Assembly (NCBI GenBank): GCA_002305015.1
Contig: DBPW01000033.1
Location: 40,239 to 104,238 of the forward strand
Direction of reading: 5' to 3'
Length of the DNA stretch: 64,000 nucleotides
Source of the DNA: Bacteroidales bacterium UBA1410
GTDB lineage: Bacteria > Bacteroidota > Bacteroidia > Bacteroidales > Dysgonomonadaceae
The notes under the pieces are model-generated. The model was not told the origin of the DNA and made no database searches. It worked only from the letters and a program-made list of their open reading frames with translations. This document shows positions 1 through 8,296 of this stretch, piece by piece. The stretch's first letter is position 1. Every line of letters starts with the position of its first letter. The position numbers were made by a program, and so were the translations under genes.

Positions 1-1265
1 ATAAAATCGGGAGAACCATAACGAAAAGGTTCCAAATTGGCGAGTATATGCACATTATCGATATGCACCGATCCCAGTGCACTCAGTTCACGATGAATCT
101 CCGACCAAGGTCCTCGTGGTTCATAAGTCGTCAACGATTCGCCGTTATATTTGTGCATGGTATACAAGTTTTTGTAAAGGGGAAGCGCTTTCTCCATTAC
201 CATTTTACAATCCGTATCGTGAGCACGAAGAATAAGGGGTGGCTCATCTGTACGCCCCAAAGCTTGCAATCCGTCTTTTACACCGGGGATAATAGTTTCC
301 GTAAACCATTTGACATCGTCTTCGTAAGTCGCCATAGCTTCTCCCAAACAAACAAGTAATCCCACGTTCGGGTATTTTCGGATAAAAGCGCTTATCGATT
401 TTCGGGTATAATCGGATAACAAGGGAGTAATCGGCCGGTTCCTATCTTGCGTTTTTATACCGTAATGTTCTGCAAAGGGTTTAGAGACAATGATATTGTA
501 AAACATCTGGATCACCCATATCCCCCTTTTATCGGCTTCTTCTGTAAGAAAAGCAAACATCTCTTCGTTTTTCTTAAAGGTCTCTTCGTCGACTTCCACC
601 GCAAAAGGATAATCTTCCAACTTCACCAGAGAAGCAAACGGATGTCCGTTCCACAAATACAACGTATTCATGCGATTCTCCACCAACATATCCAGATACC
701 TGATCCAAAGATCTTTATCATAAAACCATGGAAAATTTTCGGGAGTATAAGGGTATTCATAGACCCCTCTACCCGGTAACAAATAGGGTTTTTGAAGCCC
801 AACGCAAGCTCCTCTCAAAACCATTTTGGGTGCATCCTCAATTTCATCCGGAAAATCATCCTTCTCTTTTAACCAATCGGCCAATTCATAACAACCGTAC
901 AATGCTCCCGATGGGTCTCCTCCACATAAAAGCGTTACATTTTTTTGGGTCGAGATATAAAAGCCCTCTTTTTTTATCTCTTGAAAGAGATCAAAGCCAT
1001 ATTTGTCTGCAAGTTTTTTTAATAAAAGGGAGTCCCTTTCTTCAAGGACAATTACCATTTTATCTTTATCGGGCAAATGATTGAAATCGAATTCTTTTTC
1101 TGTAAAATGGTAGCCCTTTTCAAGCAGTGATTTTTTTAAATATTCAACACCAAATTGCAATCGTTGTGACGAAGCGGGTAAAGTCAAAATAGTAAGCGAT
1201 TTCTTTTCACAGGAAACAAGAACTGAAAGTAGTAAGAGAAAAAAAGCGTTTCTTATTTTGTTCAT
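1..1265 (-). CDS. Glycoside hydrolase-like lipoprotein, C-terminus beyond window
   Basis: I translated this open frame by hand from the ATG at 1265; it has no stop before the window edge, so about 421 N-terminal residues are visible. It opens with a lipoprotein signal (FFLLLLSVLVSC, lipobox LVSC), implying a lipid-anchored envelope protein. A stretch near residues 115-130 (GGDPSGALYGCYELADWL) is typical of the N-terminal domain of GH67/GH20-type glycosidases. It is followed by a TIM-barrel-like region with many Trp/Tyr/Asp residues (ENRMNTLYLWNGHPF, LVCLGEAM). I infer an uronic-acid or hexosamine polysaccharide hydrolase; the exact GH family is not recognised. It is transcribed away from the saccharopine-type dehydrogenase gene. 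No clear promoter was seen in 1266-1400. Confidence 0.6.
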   Translation of the reverse strand, partial: MNKIRNAFFLLLLSVLVSCEKKSLTILTLPASSQRLQFGVEYLKKSLLEKGYHFTEKEFDFNHLPDKDKMVIVLEERDSLLLKKLADKYGFDLFQEIKKEGFYISTQKNVTLLCGGDPSGALYGCYELADWLKEKDDFPDEIEDAPKMVLRGACVGLQKPYLLPGRGVYEYPYTPENFPWFYDKDLWIRYLDMLVENRMNTLYLWNGHPFASLVKLEDYPFAVEVDEETFKKNEEMFAFLTEEADKRGIWVIQMFYNIIVSKPFAEHYGIKTQDRNRPITPLLSDYTRKSISAFIRKYPNVGLLVCLGEAMATYEDDVKWFTETIIPGVKDGLQALGRTDEPPLILRAHDTDCKMVMEKALPLYKNLYTMHKYNGESLTTYEPRGPWSEIHRELSALGSVHIDNVHILANLEPFRYGSPDF

Positions 1266-1478
1266 AAACTTTTACCTTAATATTTTTGAATTTAATGCCT
1301 TGATAATGAAAAAACATGATGTTTTAATACTTGACGCACACAACAATCAGCGCGCTTACATAAAGGACGATAAAAATAGCAATATGTACTCAAAGGATGA
1401 TCATGCTGTATTCGCAAGTTGAATCTGCGATTTACAAAATGAGTGGAGAAAATCGGCAAAAATTTGGAAGAATTGTTG

Positions 1479-1486
1479 TATTTTTG
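1479..1486 (+). promoter_or_regulatory. -7 element for the 1527 gene
   Basis: TATTTTTG matches the Bacteroidetes -7 consensus TAnnTTTG, 40 nt before the ATG at 1527. No good -33 TTTG is seen at the usual spacing, so this is a partial match. Confidence 0.45.
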
Positions 1487-1526
1487 TGGAAAAAGTTGAA
1501 TTATAAATCTTTATAAACGAAAAGAA

Positions 1527-2729
1527 ATGGGGAAAGTATTGATTATCGGTGCCGGTGGTGTGGGAAGAGTAGTTGCCAACAAAGTTGCCCAAAACAACGA
1601 TGTATTTACGGAAATTATGCTGGCAAGCCGCACCAAAAGCAAATGCGACGATATTGCTGAAGATGTTAAACGTCGTACAGGGGTCAGCCTCCAAACGGCA
1701 CAGGTGGATGCCGACAGTGTTCCGGAACTGGTAAAACTGTTTGATGAATTCAAACCGGAAATAGTGATCAACGTTGCCTTGCCTTATCAGGATTTGACCA
1801 TTATGAATGCGTGTCTCGAATGTGGTGTAAATTATCTGGACACGGCCAATTATGAACCGAAAGACGAAGCTCATTTCGAATACAGCTGGCAATGGGCCTA
1901 TAAGGATAAATTTCGCGAAGCAGGGTTAACTGCTATCCTGGGTTGTGGTTTCGACCCCGGGGTAACCAATGTGTTTACGGCATATGCAGCAAAACACCAT
2001 TTCGACGAAATTCACTATCTCGACATTGTGGATTGCAATGCAGGCGATCATCATAAACCTTTTGCCACAAACTTCAATCCTGAAATCAACATCCGGGAAG
2101 TTACCCAAAAAGGCAAATATTATGAAAATGGCAAATGGATCGAAACTGAGCCTCACGAAATTCATAAACCTCTGACCTATCCCGAAATCGGTCCGAAAGA
2201 ATCGTATGTGATTTACCACGAAGAACTCGAATCGCTGGTAAAAAATTTTCCGTCACTACGGCGTGCACGTTTCTGGATGACGTTCAGCGACGAGTACCTC
2301 ACTCATTTGCGGGTAATTCAAAATATCGGAATGGCGCGTATCGACGAAGTGGAATTTAACGGTCAGAAAATCGTTCCCATTCAGTTTTTGAAAGCGGTTC
2401 TCCCCAACCCGGGCGAACTGGGCGAAAATTATACCGGTCAAACATCCATCGGATGCCGTATCCGCGGCATAAAAGACGGCAAAGAACGCACCTATTATAT
2501 CTACAACAATTGCAGCCATGAAGCGGCATACCGCGAAACGGGAGCGCAAGGGGTAAGTTATACTACAGGTGTACCGGCAACTATTGGTGCCATGTTGTTT
2601 CTGCAAGGCATCTGGAAAAAACCGGGTGTTTTCAATGTGGAAGAATTCGATCCCGATCCGTTTATGGAACAACTCAACAAACAGGGACTTCCTTGGCACG
2701 AACTCTTCGATATCGATTTGGAAGTATAA
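1527..2729 (+). CDS. Carboxynorspermidine synthase (saccharopine dehydrogenase family)
   Basis: This 400-residue protein starts with an NAD(P)-binding Rossmann motif (IIGAGGVGRVVANKVAQ, about residues 6-22) followed by ASRTKSKC, as in carboxynorspermidine/carboxyspermidine dehydrogenases. Family members reductively condense aspartate semialdehyde with a diamine (diaminopropane or putrescine) in the alternative spermidine route. Motifs such as LGCGFDPGVTNVFTAYA and SHEAAYRETGAQGVSYTTGVPA are characteristic. The partner decarboxylase is not adjacent. The length is normal and the gene stands alone between divergent and convergent minus-strand genes. The alternative, saccharopine dehydrogenase of lysine metabolism, is less likely given length and motifs. 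Confidence 0.88.
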   Translation: MGKVLIIGAGGVGRVVANKVAQNNDVFTEIMLASRTKSKCDDIAEDVKRRTGVSLQTAQVDADSVPELVKLFDEFKPEIVINVALPYQDLTIMNACLECGVNYLDTANYEPKDEAHFEYSWQWAYKDKFREAGLTAILGCGFDPGVTNVFTAYAAKHHFDEIHYLDIVDCNAGDHHKPFATNFNPEINIREVTQKGKYYENGKWIETEPHEIHKPLTYPEIGPKESYVIYHEELESLVKNFPSLRRARFWMTFSDEYLTHLRVIQNIGMARIDEVEFNGQKIVPIQFLKAVLPNPGELGENYTGQTSIGCRIRGIKDGKERTYYIYNNCSHEAAYRETGAQGVSYTTGVPATIGAMLFLQGIWKKPGVFNVEEFDPDPFMEQLNKQGLPWHELFDIDLEV

Positions 2730-2749
2730 AAAATACAAGGAAATAAATG

Positions 2750-2806
2750 GGAGCGAGCATGTCTGCACCAAGGCCGTACCAAGGCTGCACCATCCTCGCT
2801 CCAAGA
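2750..2806. repeat. 11-bp tandem repeat with flanking inverted arms (copy A)
   Basis: Starting 20 nt after the stop at 2729, four consecutive 11-mers lie at 2763-2806 (CTGCACCAAGG, CCGTACCAAGG, CTGCACCATCC, TCGCTCCAAGA). The arm GGAGCGAG at 2750-2757 is the reverse complement of CTCGCTCC at 2795-2802, so the array can fold into a long-loop hairpin followed by a T-rich tract (2807-2818). Units share the core CCGTACCAAG with the larger array at 48761-48921. The period of 11 is not a multiple of three, which argues against coding. It may also serve as a transcript end between the convergent genes here. Confidence 0.75.
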
Positions 2807-2953
2807 TTTTGCTTTTTTAACGGCAAATACACAAGTGGGTTTTTCAATAAAACTACAGAATCCGCCTATTTTGTACCTGCCTTGATGCAAACATGAAGCG
2901 AACGTTTTACATTTATGCAATAACCAAGTACCTTATAAAATACCCTAAATTTG

Positions 2954-3307
2954 CTATTCCTGACTTAGCTGAATAGGGATTTTGCTGTCTTGGAAAACTT
3001 CAATTTCATTTTCTACCGTTTTATACGAAATGAGTTCCACTTTCAACCGGTGTTTACCCGGTACGATATTCGGAAGAATATAGTTCCCATCCAAATCGGA
3101 ATAAACTTTTCGATTGTCGATATAAACGGCAGCACCCGCCAGCGTTTCGTTTCTCTCTTCATCAATCACATTCCCGCTGATTTTCACCACAGCTTGCTCT
3201 TCTGTTTTTTCAGCGGTTTTGGCCTTCTTCCCGCTATTTTCGTTCTCGGCATAAGCAGAAATCGAAAGAATGAATGCCATAAAAAATGTCAGCATAGTTT
3301 TCATCAT
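2954..3307 (-). CDS. Small secreted CarboxypepD_reg-like domain protein
   Basis: A 117-residue protein with a Sec signal peptide (residues 1-20, ending AYA). A charged linker precedes one carboxypeptidase regulatory-like beta-sandwich domain (about 42-117: ISGNVIDEERNETLAGAAVYI, DLDGNYILPNIVPGKHRLKV). This is the same domain type that heads TonB-dependent receptors, but here it is free-standing and periplasmic. Family knowledge gives no enzymatic role. Its promoter carries the same 11-bp-spaced repeats and spacing as the TonB-receptor promoter at 8000-8055, so I infer co-regulation with the receptor operon. Its target is unknown. Confidence 0.75.
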   Translation of the reverse strand: MMKTMLTFFMAFILSISAYAENENSGKKAKTAEKTEEQAVVKISGNVIDEERNETLAGAAVYIDNRKVYSDLDGNYILPNIVPGKHRLKVELISYKTVENEIEVFQDSKIPIQLSQE

Positions 3308-3344
3308 TCAACTTAATTAATTTATTGTTAAACCTTTTCAATCA

Positions 3345-3389
3345 CAAAGATGAGGGATTATTGTTACGGAACAGCTACATTTTGGTTAA
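3345..3389 (-). promoter_or_regulatory. -7 element plus three 11-bp-spaced operator repeats (site 2)
   Basis: On the minus strand a -7-like CATCTTTG (plus 3345-3352) is preceded by a 10-nt gap and then repeats whose plus-strand cores are GTTAC (3363), GCTAC (3374) and GTTAA (3385), each exactly 11 bp apart. No -33 TTTG is present, as expected for an activator-dependent promoter. The layout matches site 1 at 8000-8055. Confidence 0.6.
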
Positions 3390-3434
3390 GAATTTATGAT
3401 TTTTTTAGTCTTAAATACCTCTCAGACACGTGAT

Positions 3435-3929
3435 TCAGAATGTTTTTTCATCAACCAACTTCCCATTTTCGTCCCACATACGCCAAACGCCGGTTTTTTC
3501 CCCTTCGTGATAATGCATTTCATAACGTAATGTGCCCAGTTCGTCCCAAATTCGCCATGTTCCGTTTTTTTGGCCGTTTTTATATTCCGCTTCGGAAATC
3601 AGTTGTCCTGAAATATCGTATGTCCGCCACAAACCGTGCAATTTCCCGTTTCTGTATGAACGAATTTCTTTCGGCCTGCGATTTTCAAAATAAACTACAT
3701 AAGTTCCTTCAGGGACACCGTTTCTGATCTGCATTTCCAAACGTACCGTCCCATTATCATAATATTCCCTGTAATCTCCATTATAGAATTCCGTTTGTTG
3801 TTTATCTGCGTAATAAAGGCCGTTACTGTAATAAATTTTCTGTTGCTCTTGAATTCGGACATCGTTTTGTGCCTGAACGTCAAAGATACACGCGATAATA
3901 AACAAGAGCACAAATCTGAAATCCTTCAT
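3435..3929 (-). CDS. MORN-variant repeat protein, YwqK family
   Basis: A 164-residue protein with a signal peptide (VLLFIIACIFDVQAQ, cleavage near residue 20). It then has about five tandem MORN-variant/YwqK repeats of roughly 22-23 residues (YYDNGTVRLEMQIRNGVPEG, TYDISGQLISEAEYKNGQKNG, IWDELGTLRYEMHYHEGEKTG, MWDENGKLVDEK). Such repeats are often labelled 'YwqK family antitoxin', but there is no toxin partner here and the protein is exported, so that label should not be trusted. It follows the beta-helix lipoprotein gene by 83 bp in the same direction and may be the last gene of the TonB-receptor operon. A perfect 12-bp palindrome (AGTTATATAACT, about 3976-3987) lies in the gap. Confidence 0.75.
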   Translation of the reverse strand: MKDFRFVLLFIIACIFDVQAQNDVRIQEQQKIYYSNGLYYADKQQTEFYNGDYREYYDNGTVRLEMQIRNGVPEGTYVVYFENRRPKEIRSYRNGKLHGLWRTYDISGQLISEAEYKNGQKNGTWRIWDELGTLRYEMHYHEGEKTGVWRMWDENGKLVDEKTF

Positions 3930-4012
3930 CCATTTAAAATTAATATATTATTCATTTACACCATGCATTTCCTTAAGTTATATAACTCATTACAAAAATT
4001 TTCACAATTACA

Positions 4013-5185
4013 TTAAAAATTGGAGTACCCTGTCCAAGAAAAAATTGAAGTGGGACACCCCGAATTGTCTCCTCCGATACTAATTGTCGCATTATTTGCT
4101 CCGGGCTTGGCATCTTTTCCCGCAATTGGAGTACTCAATTGACTTGTTAAGCTGATGCGTGTTGCTCCATTGGCATCGCCCGCGCCATCGGTACAATCAA
4201 CCAAATCCTGAACAGTACCCGTTCCTTTTACCAAGGCATTGGTAATGGTCGCTGTAGCACCTCGACGTATTTTGATTACATCCTGCATAATGGCGTTCGA
4301 ATTGGTGCTTGGGGCTAATTTAAGATCAATGGTCATATTGGTAATTTGGAAATTGGATTGATTCACATCATCGGGCGTTTTTCCGTCGAGGTTTCCATCA
4401 GCTTCAACGCCTCGAGGATCGCTTTCGGTACTTGTATACCCTGGTTCCCAAATGCCGTAACAATTATCAATCATCCCGGAATAACCCTGTGTCATGTCGA
4501 ACATGTCGTCATCAGGATTTACAACCAATAAATTCTTTACGCGAACCGCACCACCAAAAAATTCGATTCCGTCGTCTGCGCTTTCCAGAATATAAATATT
4601 CTCGATTTTTGTCCCACTCCCTACACCGTTCAATGTGAGACCATTATGCTCTATTTCAGCACTCGAACGGGCGCCACAATATTCCAATCTTACATAGGTA
4701 AGTTCCCCGGAATTATCGGCATTGTCAGCTCCTCCGTAAAGATAGGCAGAGTTGATCTCGGTTGTCCCCGTGGCAGTCTTATCGGCAACACCGGAAATTT
4801 TGGCTTTCCCGTTAATGATCAATCCTCCCCAATAACCGGAACCCGCATTGGAGACATCCGCAGTCATAACAATGGGTTTTTCGGCGGTTCCTTTTGCAAA
4901 AATTTTGCCGCCCTGCAATACCAAAATATAATTGCTGAAACCTTTTTGTGACTTAATCACTGTTCCGGCGGGAATATTCAATACGCCGCCTTCTTCAACA
5001 ATCAACGATCCGGTTAATTTGTAAACCACAGAAGGATCTAATGTGCGGGTACCTGTGATAGATCCCGATAGTTCATTATCCACCTCAAAATTCAATGGTT
5101 CGTTACTATCGTTGCTACAGGAAACTAAGCCGAAGAGGGCTACAAAAGCAACGAAAAATCCGATACGAGAAATTAATCTTTTCAT
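4013..5185 (-). CDS. Beta-helix-like outer-surface lipoprotein, partner of TonB receptor
   Basis: A 390-residue protein with a strong lipoprotein signal (LFGLVSC, Cys23). The mature part is rich in Gly/Asn/Asp with beta-solenoid-like strings (GVLNIPAGTVIKSQKG, VLQGGKIFAKGTAEKPIVMT, YWGGLIINGKAKISG, YVRLEYCGARSSAEIEHNGL, GIEFFGGAVRVKNLLVVNPDDDMFD). Databases usually list such proteins as hypothetical or 'multidomain, S-layer-like'. It lies 60 bp downstream of the TonB-dependent receptor gene in the same orientation, so I infer one transcript and a surface ligand-binding role analogous to SusD, though it is not SusD-like in sequence. Substrate unknown. Confidence 0.75.
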   Translation of the reverse strand: MKRLISRIGFFVAFVALFGLVSCSNDSNEPLNFEVDNELSGSITGTRTLDPSVVYKLTGSLIVEEGGVLNIPAGTVIKSQKGFSNYILVLQGGKIFAKGTAEKPIVMTADVSNAGSGYWGGLIINGKAKISGVADKTATGTTEINSAYLYGGADNADNSGELTYVRLEYCGARSSAEIEHNGLTLNGVGSGTKIENIYILESADDGIEFFGGAVRVKNLLVVNPDDDMFDMTQGYSGMIDNCYGIWEPGYTSTESDPRGVEADGNLDGKTPDDVNQSNFQITNMTIDLKLAPSTNSNAIMQDVIKIRRGATATITNALVKGTGTVQDLVDCTDGAGDANGATRISLTSQLSTPIAGKDAKPGANNATISIGGDNSGCPTSIFSWTGYSNF

Positions 5186-5245
5186 CTTGATAAAATTAAA
5201 TTGGTAAAAAACAAATTCATATTCAATAGTTTAAATTATATTGGT

Positions 5246-7978
5246 TCAAAAATCGTATGTTACTCCCAAACTCAAATCAATGCCTTTCTTATATTCGCTT
5301 AAAATCACGTTTTCTCCACCGTTATTGCCATGGCGTGTTAATCTGTAGGCCGGATTCAGTATATTACCGGCTTTCAACTTGATCTCGAAATGCTGATTAA
5401 AACGGGTTGAAGACACAAAATCCAACGAAAGAATTCCTTGTTCAACAATATCCTGAAATCCAGTGGTGCCAATGGTATATATTCTGTCACTGAAAAACCT
5501 AGATACGAGCGAATTAGTAAATGCTTTGCTGCGATACCGATACGTATGGGAAATATCTGCATTCAAAAGGAAAGGAGCCGCACCTTCGAGTTTGGAATTT
5601 TTTTCGGGCGTATTTTCCACATGGGTTACTTTCAGATGGGAATATATATAGGAAGCATTGAGTCCCATCGATAATCGATTAGTCTTCTCGACAGTGGCAC
5701 TTACTCTGTTAAATATATTTTTTCTCAGTTCCATTTCGACACCCCCAACCATTGCATAGTCGCTTATATTTTTATAGGTGAGATAACCACCGGCATTATT
5801 AGCTTCAATACGCAGAATCGGATTTTTGATGTATTTGTAGAAACCGGTAAAGGAGATTAGTTCGGAAGAACTGAAATAGTAGTCCCACTTGAGATCGACA
5901 TGGTAATTGTCCGATGGTTTTAAATCGGGATTTCCCTGACTCTTAAAGTTTATACCGATGTATTTGTAAGGCGATATTTCCTTGGATTGGGGTAAAGTAT
6001 AGGTTTTGCTGACTCCCAAACGAAGGGTTTGTTTATCGTTGAAATCGTACTTCAAATTCAACATCGGAAGAAGATAAGACTTGCTTATTTTTGCTTGACC
6101 TCGCGTTCCGCCACGATCGACATTGTAATCCACCACGAGATAAACATTATCAAATCTCAGCCCAAGATTTCCCGCGAAATGCGGGGAAAACTGATAAGTT
6201 ACCTCTGTATAAGCGGCATGGATATTCTTCGTAACTTCATACCGATCTACATTTCTATCCAAACTGAATAAGCCGTTGGTAAGATTCTGCTGATTATACA
6301 GCTCATCAAGATGAAAAGCATCCAACGAAACGGCTTCTCCACTAATAGCGGTCATGTCGTATTCAACAGCTTCGAAATCATCTCCTACAAAGCGCCCATT
6401 ATAACCCACTTCCAACGTTGAAGCATTGTCGACAAACTTAGAAAGGAATTTATACTTTAATCCTATTTTTGCATTTACATCGTTTTCCTTCAATGTCGAA
6501 AAATATCGCTGTTGATTTCCCGTACCGGCCAATAATTCGTAAGTAGTTTCTGTCTTTCTATACAAATTGTTTAATCGTCTGTCCGGCTCAATTCCCTTAA
6601 CATTGTTATACGAAATCCCTGCCTCTAAGGTGAGAACATCGGTAAATTTGCTGTTTGCCATTAACTGATTGGTAATTAACAAATTGTTGTTCGACTGCTG
6701 CCTTCTGAGATACCCCTGCGAATCGTAAGTGCCACCTGATTGATACTTATCGGTATGGATACCCAAATAATTCCCAACATATTGATCATTATCGTGCACC
6801 AGCATAAAATTATAAGTCAGTTGATGCTTTTTGGCTAGCCCTAGATTCATATTGGCAAGCACAAGTTGATTGATATTTTGCGACGATTTGGTGCCCGCCA
6901 TGTCCTGATAAATAACTCCCGTTGATGTGGTATTTCTGACTGTTTCATCGGTATAGGAATAATCCGATTTATGAACAGCCGTCACAAAAAACGAGAGTGG
7001 ATTATGATTGTTTCCCAACATAAATCTTTTACCTCCTGCAAGGCCATAACTATGATTCAATGGTGAGCTGAGCAAAGAAGGATCAAGACTGTTGGAAAAA
7101 TCATAAACCTGTAGATTTGTAGAAGGCTGTTTTTTATTGGATATCCCTAAATAATTTACGCCATCTTGTTTTAGAAAATCGGAACCGATGGTTTTGGTAT
7201 TAATGCCTCCGGAAATATCAAAAGAAAACACCCCATCATTTATCAATTCTTTGGTCGATATATCGATAATTGCACCTCCCACATCAGCGTAACCATTTCC
7301 CCTGAACACTTTGTTCACCTCAATGTTTTGAATGACATCTTTTCCGAAAAAATCCAGTGAAATATTTTTGTATTCGGGATCTTCAGATGGAACAGGGAAA
7401 CCGTTGAGTGTAGTAGAATTATATCGGTCGCCCAAACCACGTACAAAAACATTCTTTACCCCCTCTTGTTTCGATACTCCGGATACGGCTGTAACTGCCG
7501 CTTCTGCATTTTCCAGCCCTTTACGTGATAGTTCTCTTGCACCTACAGCCTGAGTAGCAACCAACGCCTTTCTTTGGTCCAGCAATAAGATATTCTCGCT
7601 TTCTCTGTTTGCCTTTGCTATCACTTCTACCTCATTAAGAGCATATTCTTCCGGAAGCAATGCAAAATCTACCCAAGTCTCCTGATTTTGCTCAATAATT
7701 ACATCGGATTTGATCTGGGTACGATATGCTACATACGAGGCCTTAAGTCTCACCTTTCCTACACCCACATTACGAATAACAAAATTGCCATCCAAATCGG
7801 ATGCTGTACCATTTGTTGTACCTTCAACAAGGATTGAAGCGCCTATCAGCGGTTCATTTGTTTTGGAATCGATAATTTTCCCTTTTACGATTCCGGTTTG
7901 AGCAAAAATGTCTGTCACACTAATAAAACACAAAAGAATGACAGATAATCTCGATAATGCTAACCTTCTCTTAACCAT
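5246..7978 (-). CDS. TonB-dependent outer-membrane receptor
   Basis: A 910-residue protein with a signal peptide (residues 1-26, ending IFAQ). Next comes a CarboxypepD_reg-like domain (about 28-115: GIVKGKIIDSKTNEPLIGAS), then a plug domain (about 130-245: SRKGLENAEAAVTAVSGVSK, VFVRGLGDRYNSTTLNG, GGAIIDISTKEL). A large beta-barrel ends in the outer-membrane signature VTYDF with C-terminal Phe. It imports a ligand using TonB/ExbBD energy. It is not a SusC-type receptor by length or motifs. It is first in a probable operon with the beta-helix lipoprotein and the YwqK protein. The promoter has four 11-bp-spaced repeats resembling a PhoB-family box, so phosphate-ester uptake is one hypothesis. 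Confidence 0.9.
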   Translation of the reverse strand: MVKRRLALSRLSVILLCFISVTDIFAQTGIVKGKIIDSKTNEPLIGASILVEGTTNGTASDLDGNFVIRNVGVGKVRLKASYVAYRTQIKSDVIIEQNQETWVDFALLPEEYALNEVEVIAKANRESENILLLDQRKALVATQAVGARELSRKGLENAEAAVTAVSGVSKQEGVKNVFVRGLGDRYNSTTLNGFPVPSEDPEYKNISLDFFGKDVIQNIEVNKVFRGNGYADVGGAIIDISTKELINDGVFSFDISGGINTKTIGSDFLKQDGVNYLGISNKKQPSTNLQVYDFSNSLDPSLLSSPLNHSYGLAGGKRFMLGNNHNPLSFFVTAVHKSDYSYTDETVRNTTSTGVIYQDMAGTKSSQNINQLVLANMNLGLAKKHQLTYNFMLVHDNDQYVGNYLGIHTDKYQSGGTYDSQGYLRRQQSNNNLLITNQLMANSKFTDVLTLEAGISYNNVKGIEPDRRLNNLYRKTETTYELLAGTGNQQRYFSTLKENDVNAKIGLKYKFLSKFVDNASTLEVGYNGRFVGDDFEAVEYDMTAISGEAVSLDAFHLDELYNQQNLTNGLFSLDRNVDRYEVTKNIHAAYTEVTYQFSPHFAGNLGLRFDNVYLVVDYNVDRGGTRGQAKISKSYLLPMLNLKYDFNDKQTLRLGVSKTYTLPQSKEISPYKYIGINFKSQGNPDLKPSDNYHVDLKWDYYFSSSELISFTGFYKYIKNPILRIEANNAGGYLTYKNISDYAMVGGVEMELRKNIFNRVSATVEKTNRLSMGLNASYIYSHLKVTHVENTPEKNSKLEGAAPFLLNADISHTYRYRSKAFTNSLVSRFFSDRIYTIGTTGFQDIVEQGILSLDFVSSTRFNQHFEIKLKAGNILNPAYRLTRHGNNGGENVILSEYKKGIDLSLGVTYDF

Positions 7979-7999
7979 TCAATCTTTTTTTAGATGCTG

Positions 8000-8055
8000 C
8001 AAAGCTCTATTTTTATTGTTACAAACCCATTAAGAAAAAATTACATTATCGTTAA
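8000..8055 (-). promoter_or_regulatory. -7 element plus four 11-bp-spaced operator repeats (site 1)
   Basis: The minus-strand -7-like GAGCTTTG (plus 8000-8007) is followed after exactly 10 nt by repeats with plus-strand cores GTTAC (8018), ATTAA (8029), ATTAC (8040) and GTTAA (8051). All are on an 11-bp period. Read on the transcribed strand they are TTAAC, GTAAT, TTAAT and GTAAC, close to the (C/T)TTAA(C/T) half-site of SphR/PhoB-type boxes. Direct repeats on one helical face next to a promoter lacking -33 TTTG fit an OmpR/PhoB-family activator. Confidence 0.6.
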
Positions 8056-8242
8056 GTTTTGTACAACAATCAAAATGTTTATCTCACGCCCAACATATCA
8101 ATCCTAAATACGACGGTATACTAAAACATTGAAGATTGAATGCTATAGAGGACAGCCATTCTGTAGTTGTCAAAAATAATGCTGCACTTTGTATAAAGAA
8201 TAACCTTATTCGTCGATACATCTTTCTCCTTTGTCCTTTTCA

Positions 8243-8274
8243 TTTGCTCGCGCCTTTTTCTCAAGTTATTTTTG
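8243..8274 (+). promoter_or_regulatory. Promoter of the efflux operon
   Basis: TTTG (8243-8246), 20-nt spacer, TATTTTTG (8267-8274): a full Bacteroidetes -33/-7 match, 22 nt before the ATG at 8297. Confidence 0.7.
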
Positions 8275-8296
8275 CCGAAAATAAACAATAAAAAAG

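Larger units (their letters stand above)
7979..8296. other. Divergent intergenic region, receptor / efflux
   Basis: This 318-bp gap holds the minus-strand receptor promoter with its repeats (8000-8055) and the plus-strand tolC promoter (8243-8274). Between about 8070 and 8240 I see no gene, hairpin or repeat. Confidence 0.7.

Noticed and set aside
1401..2804. Long minus-strand frames opposite the carboxynorspermidine synthase gene (1401-1892, 1926-2219, 2256-2804)
   Set aside because: They are antisense to a well-recognised gene, show no family motifs and have Phe/Cys-rich compositions typical of shadow frames.
3435..3929. Toxin-antitoxin module suggested by the YwqK family name
   Set aside because: The protein has a signal peptide and there is no adjacent toxin gene.
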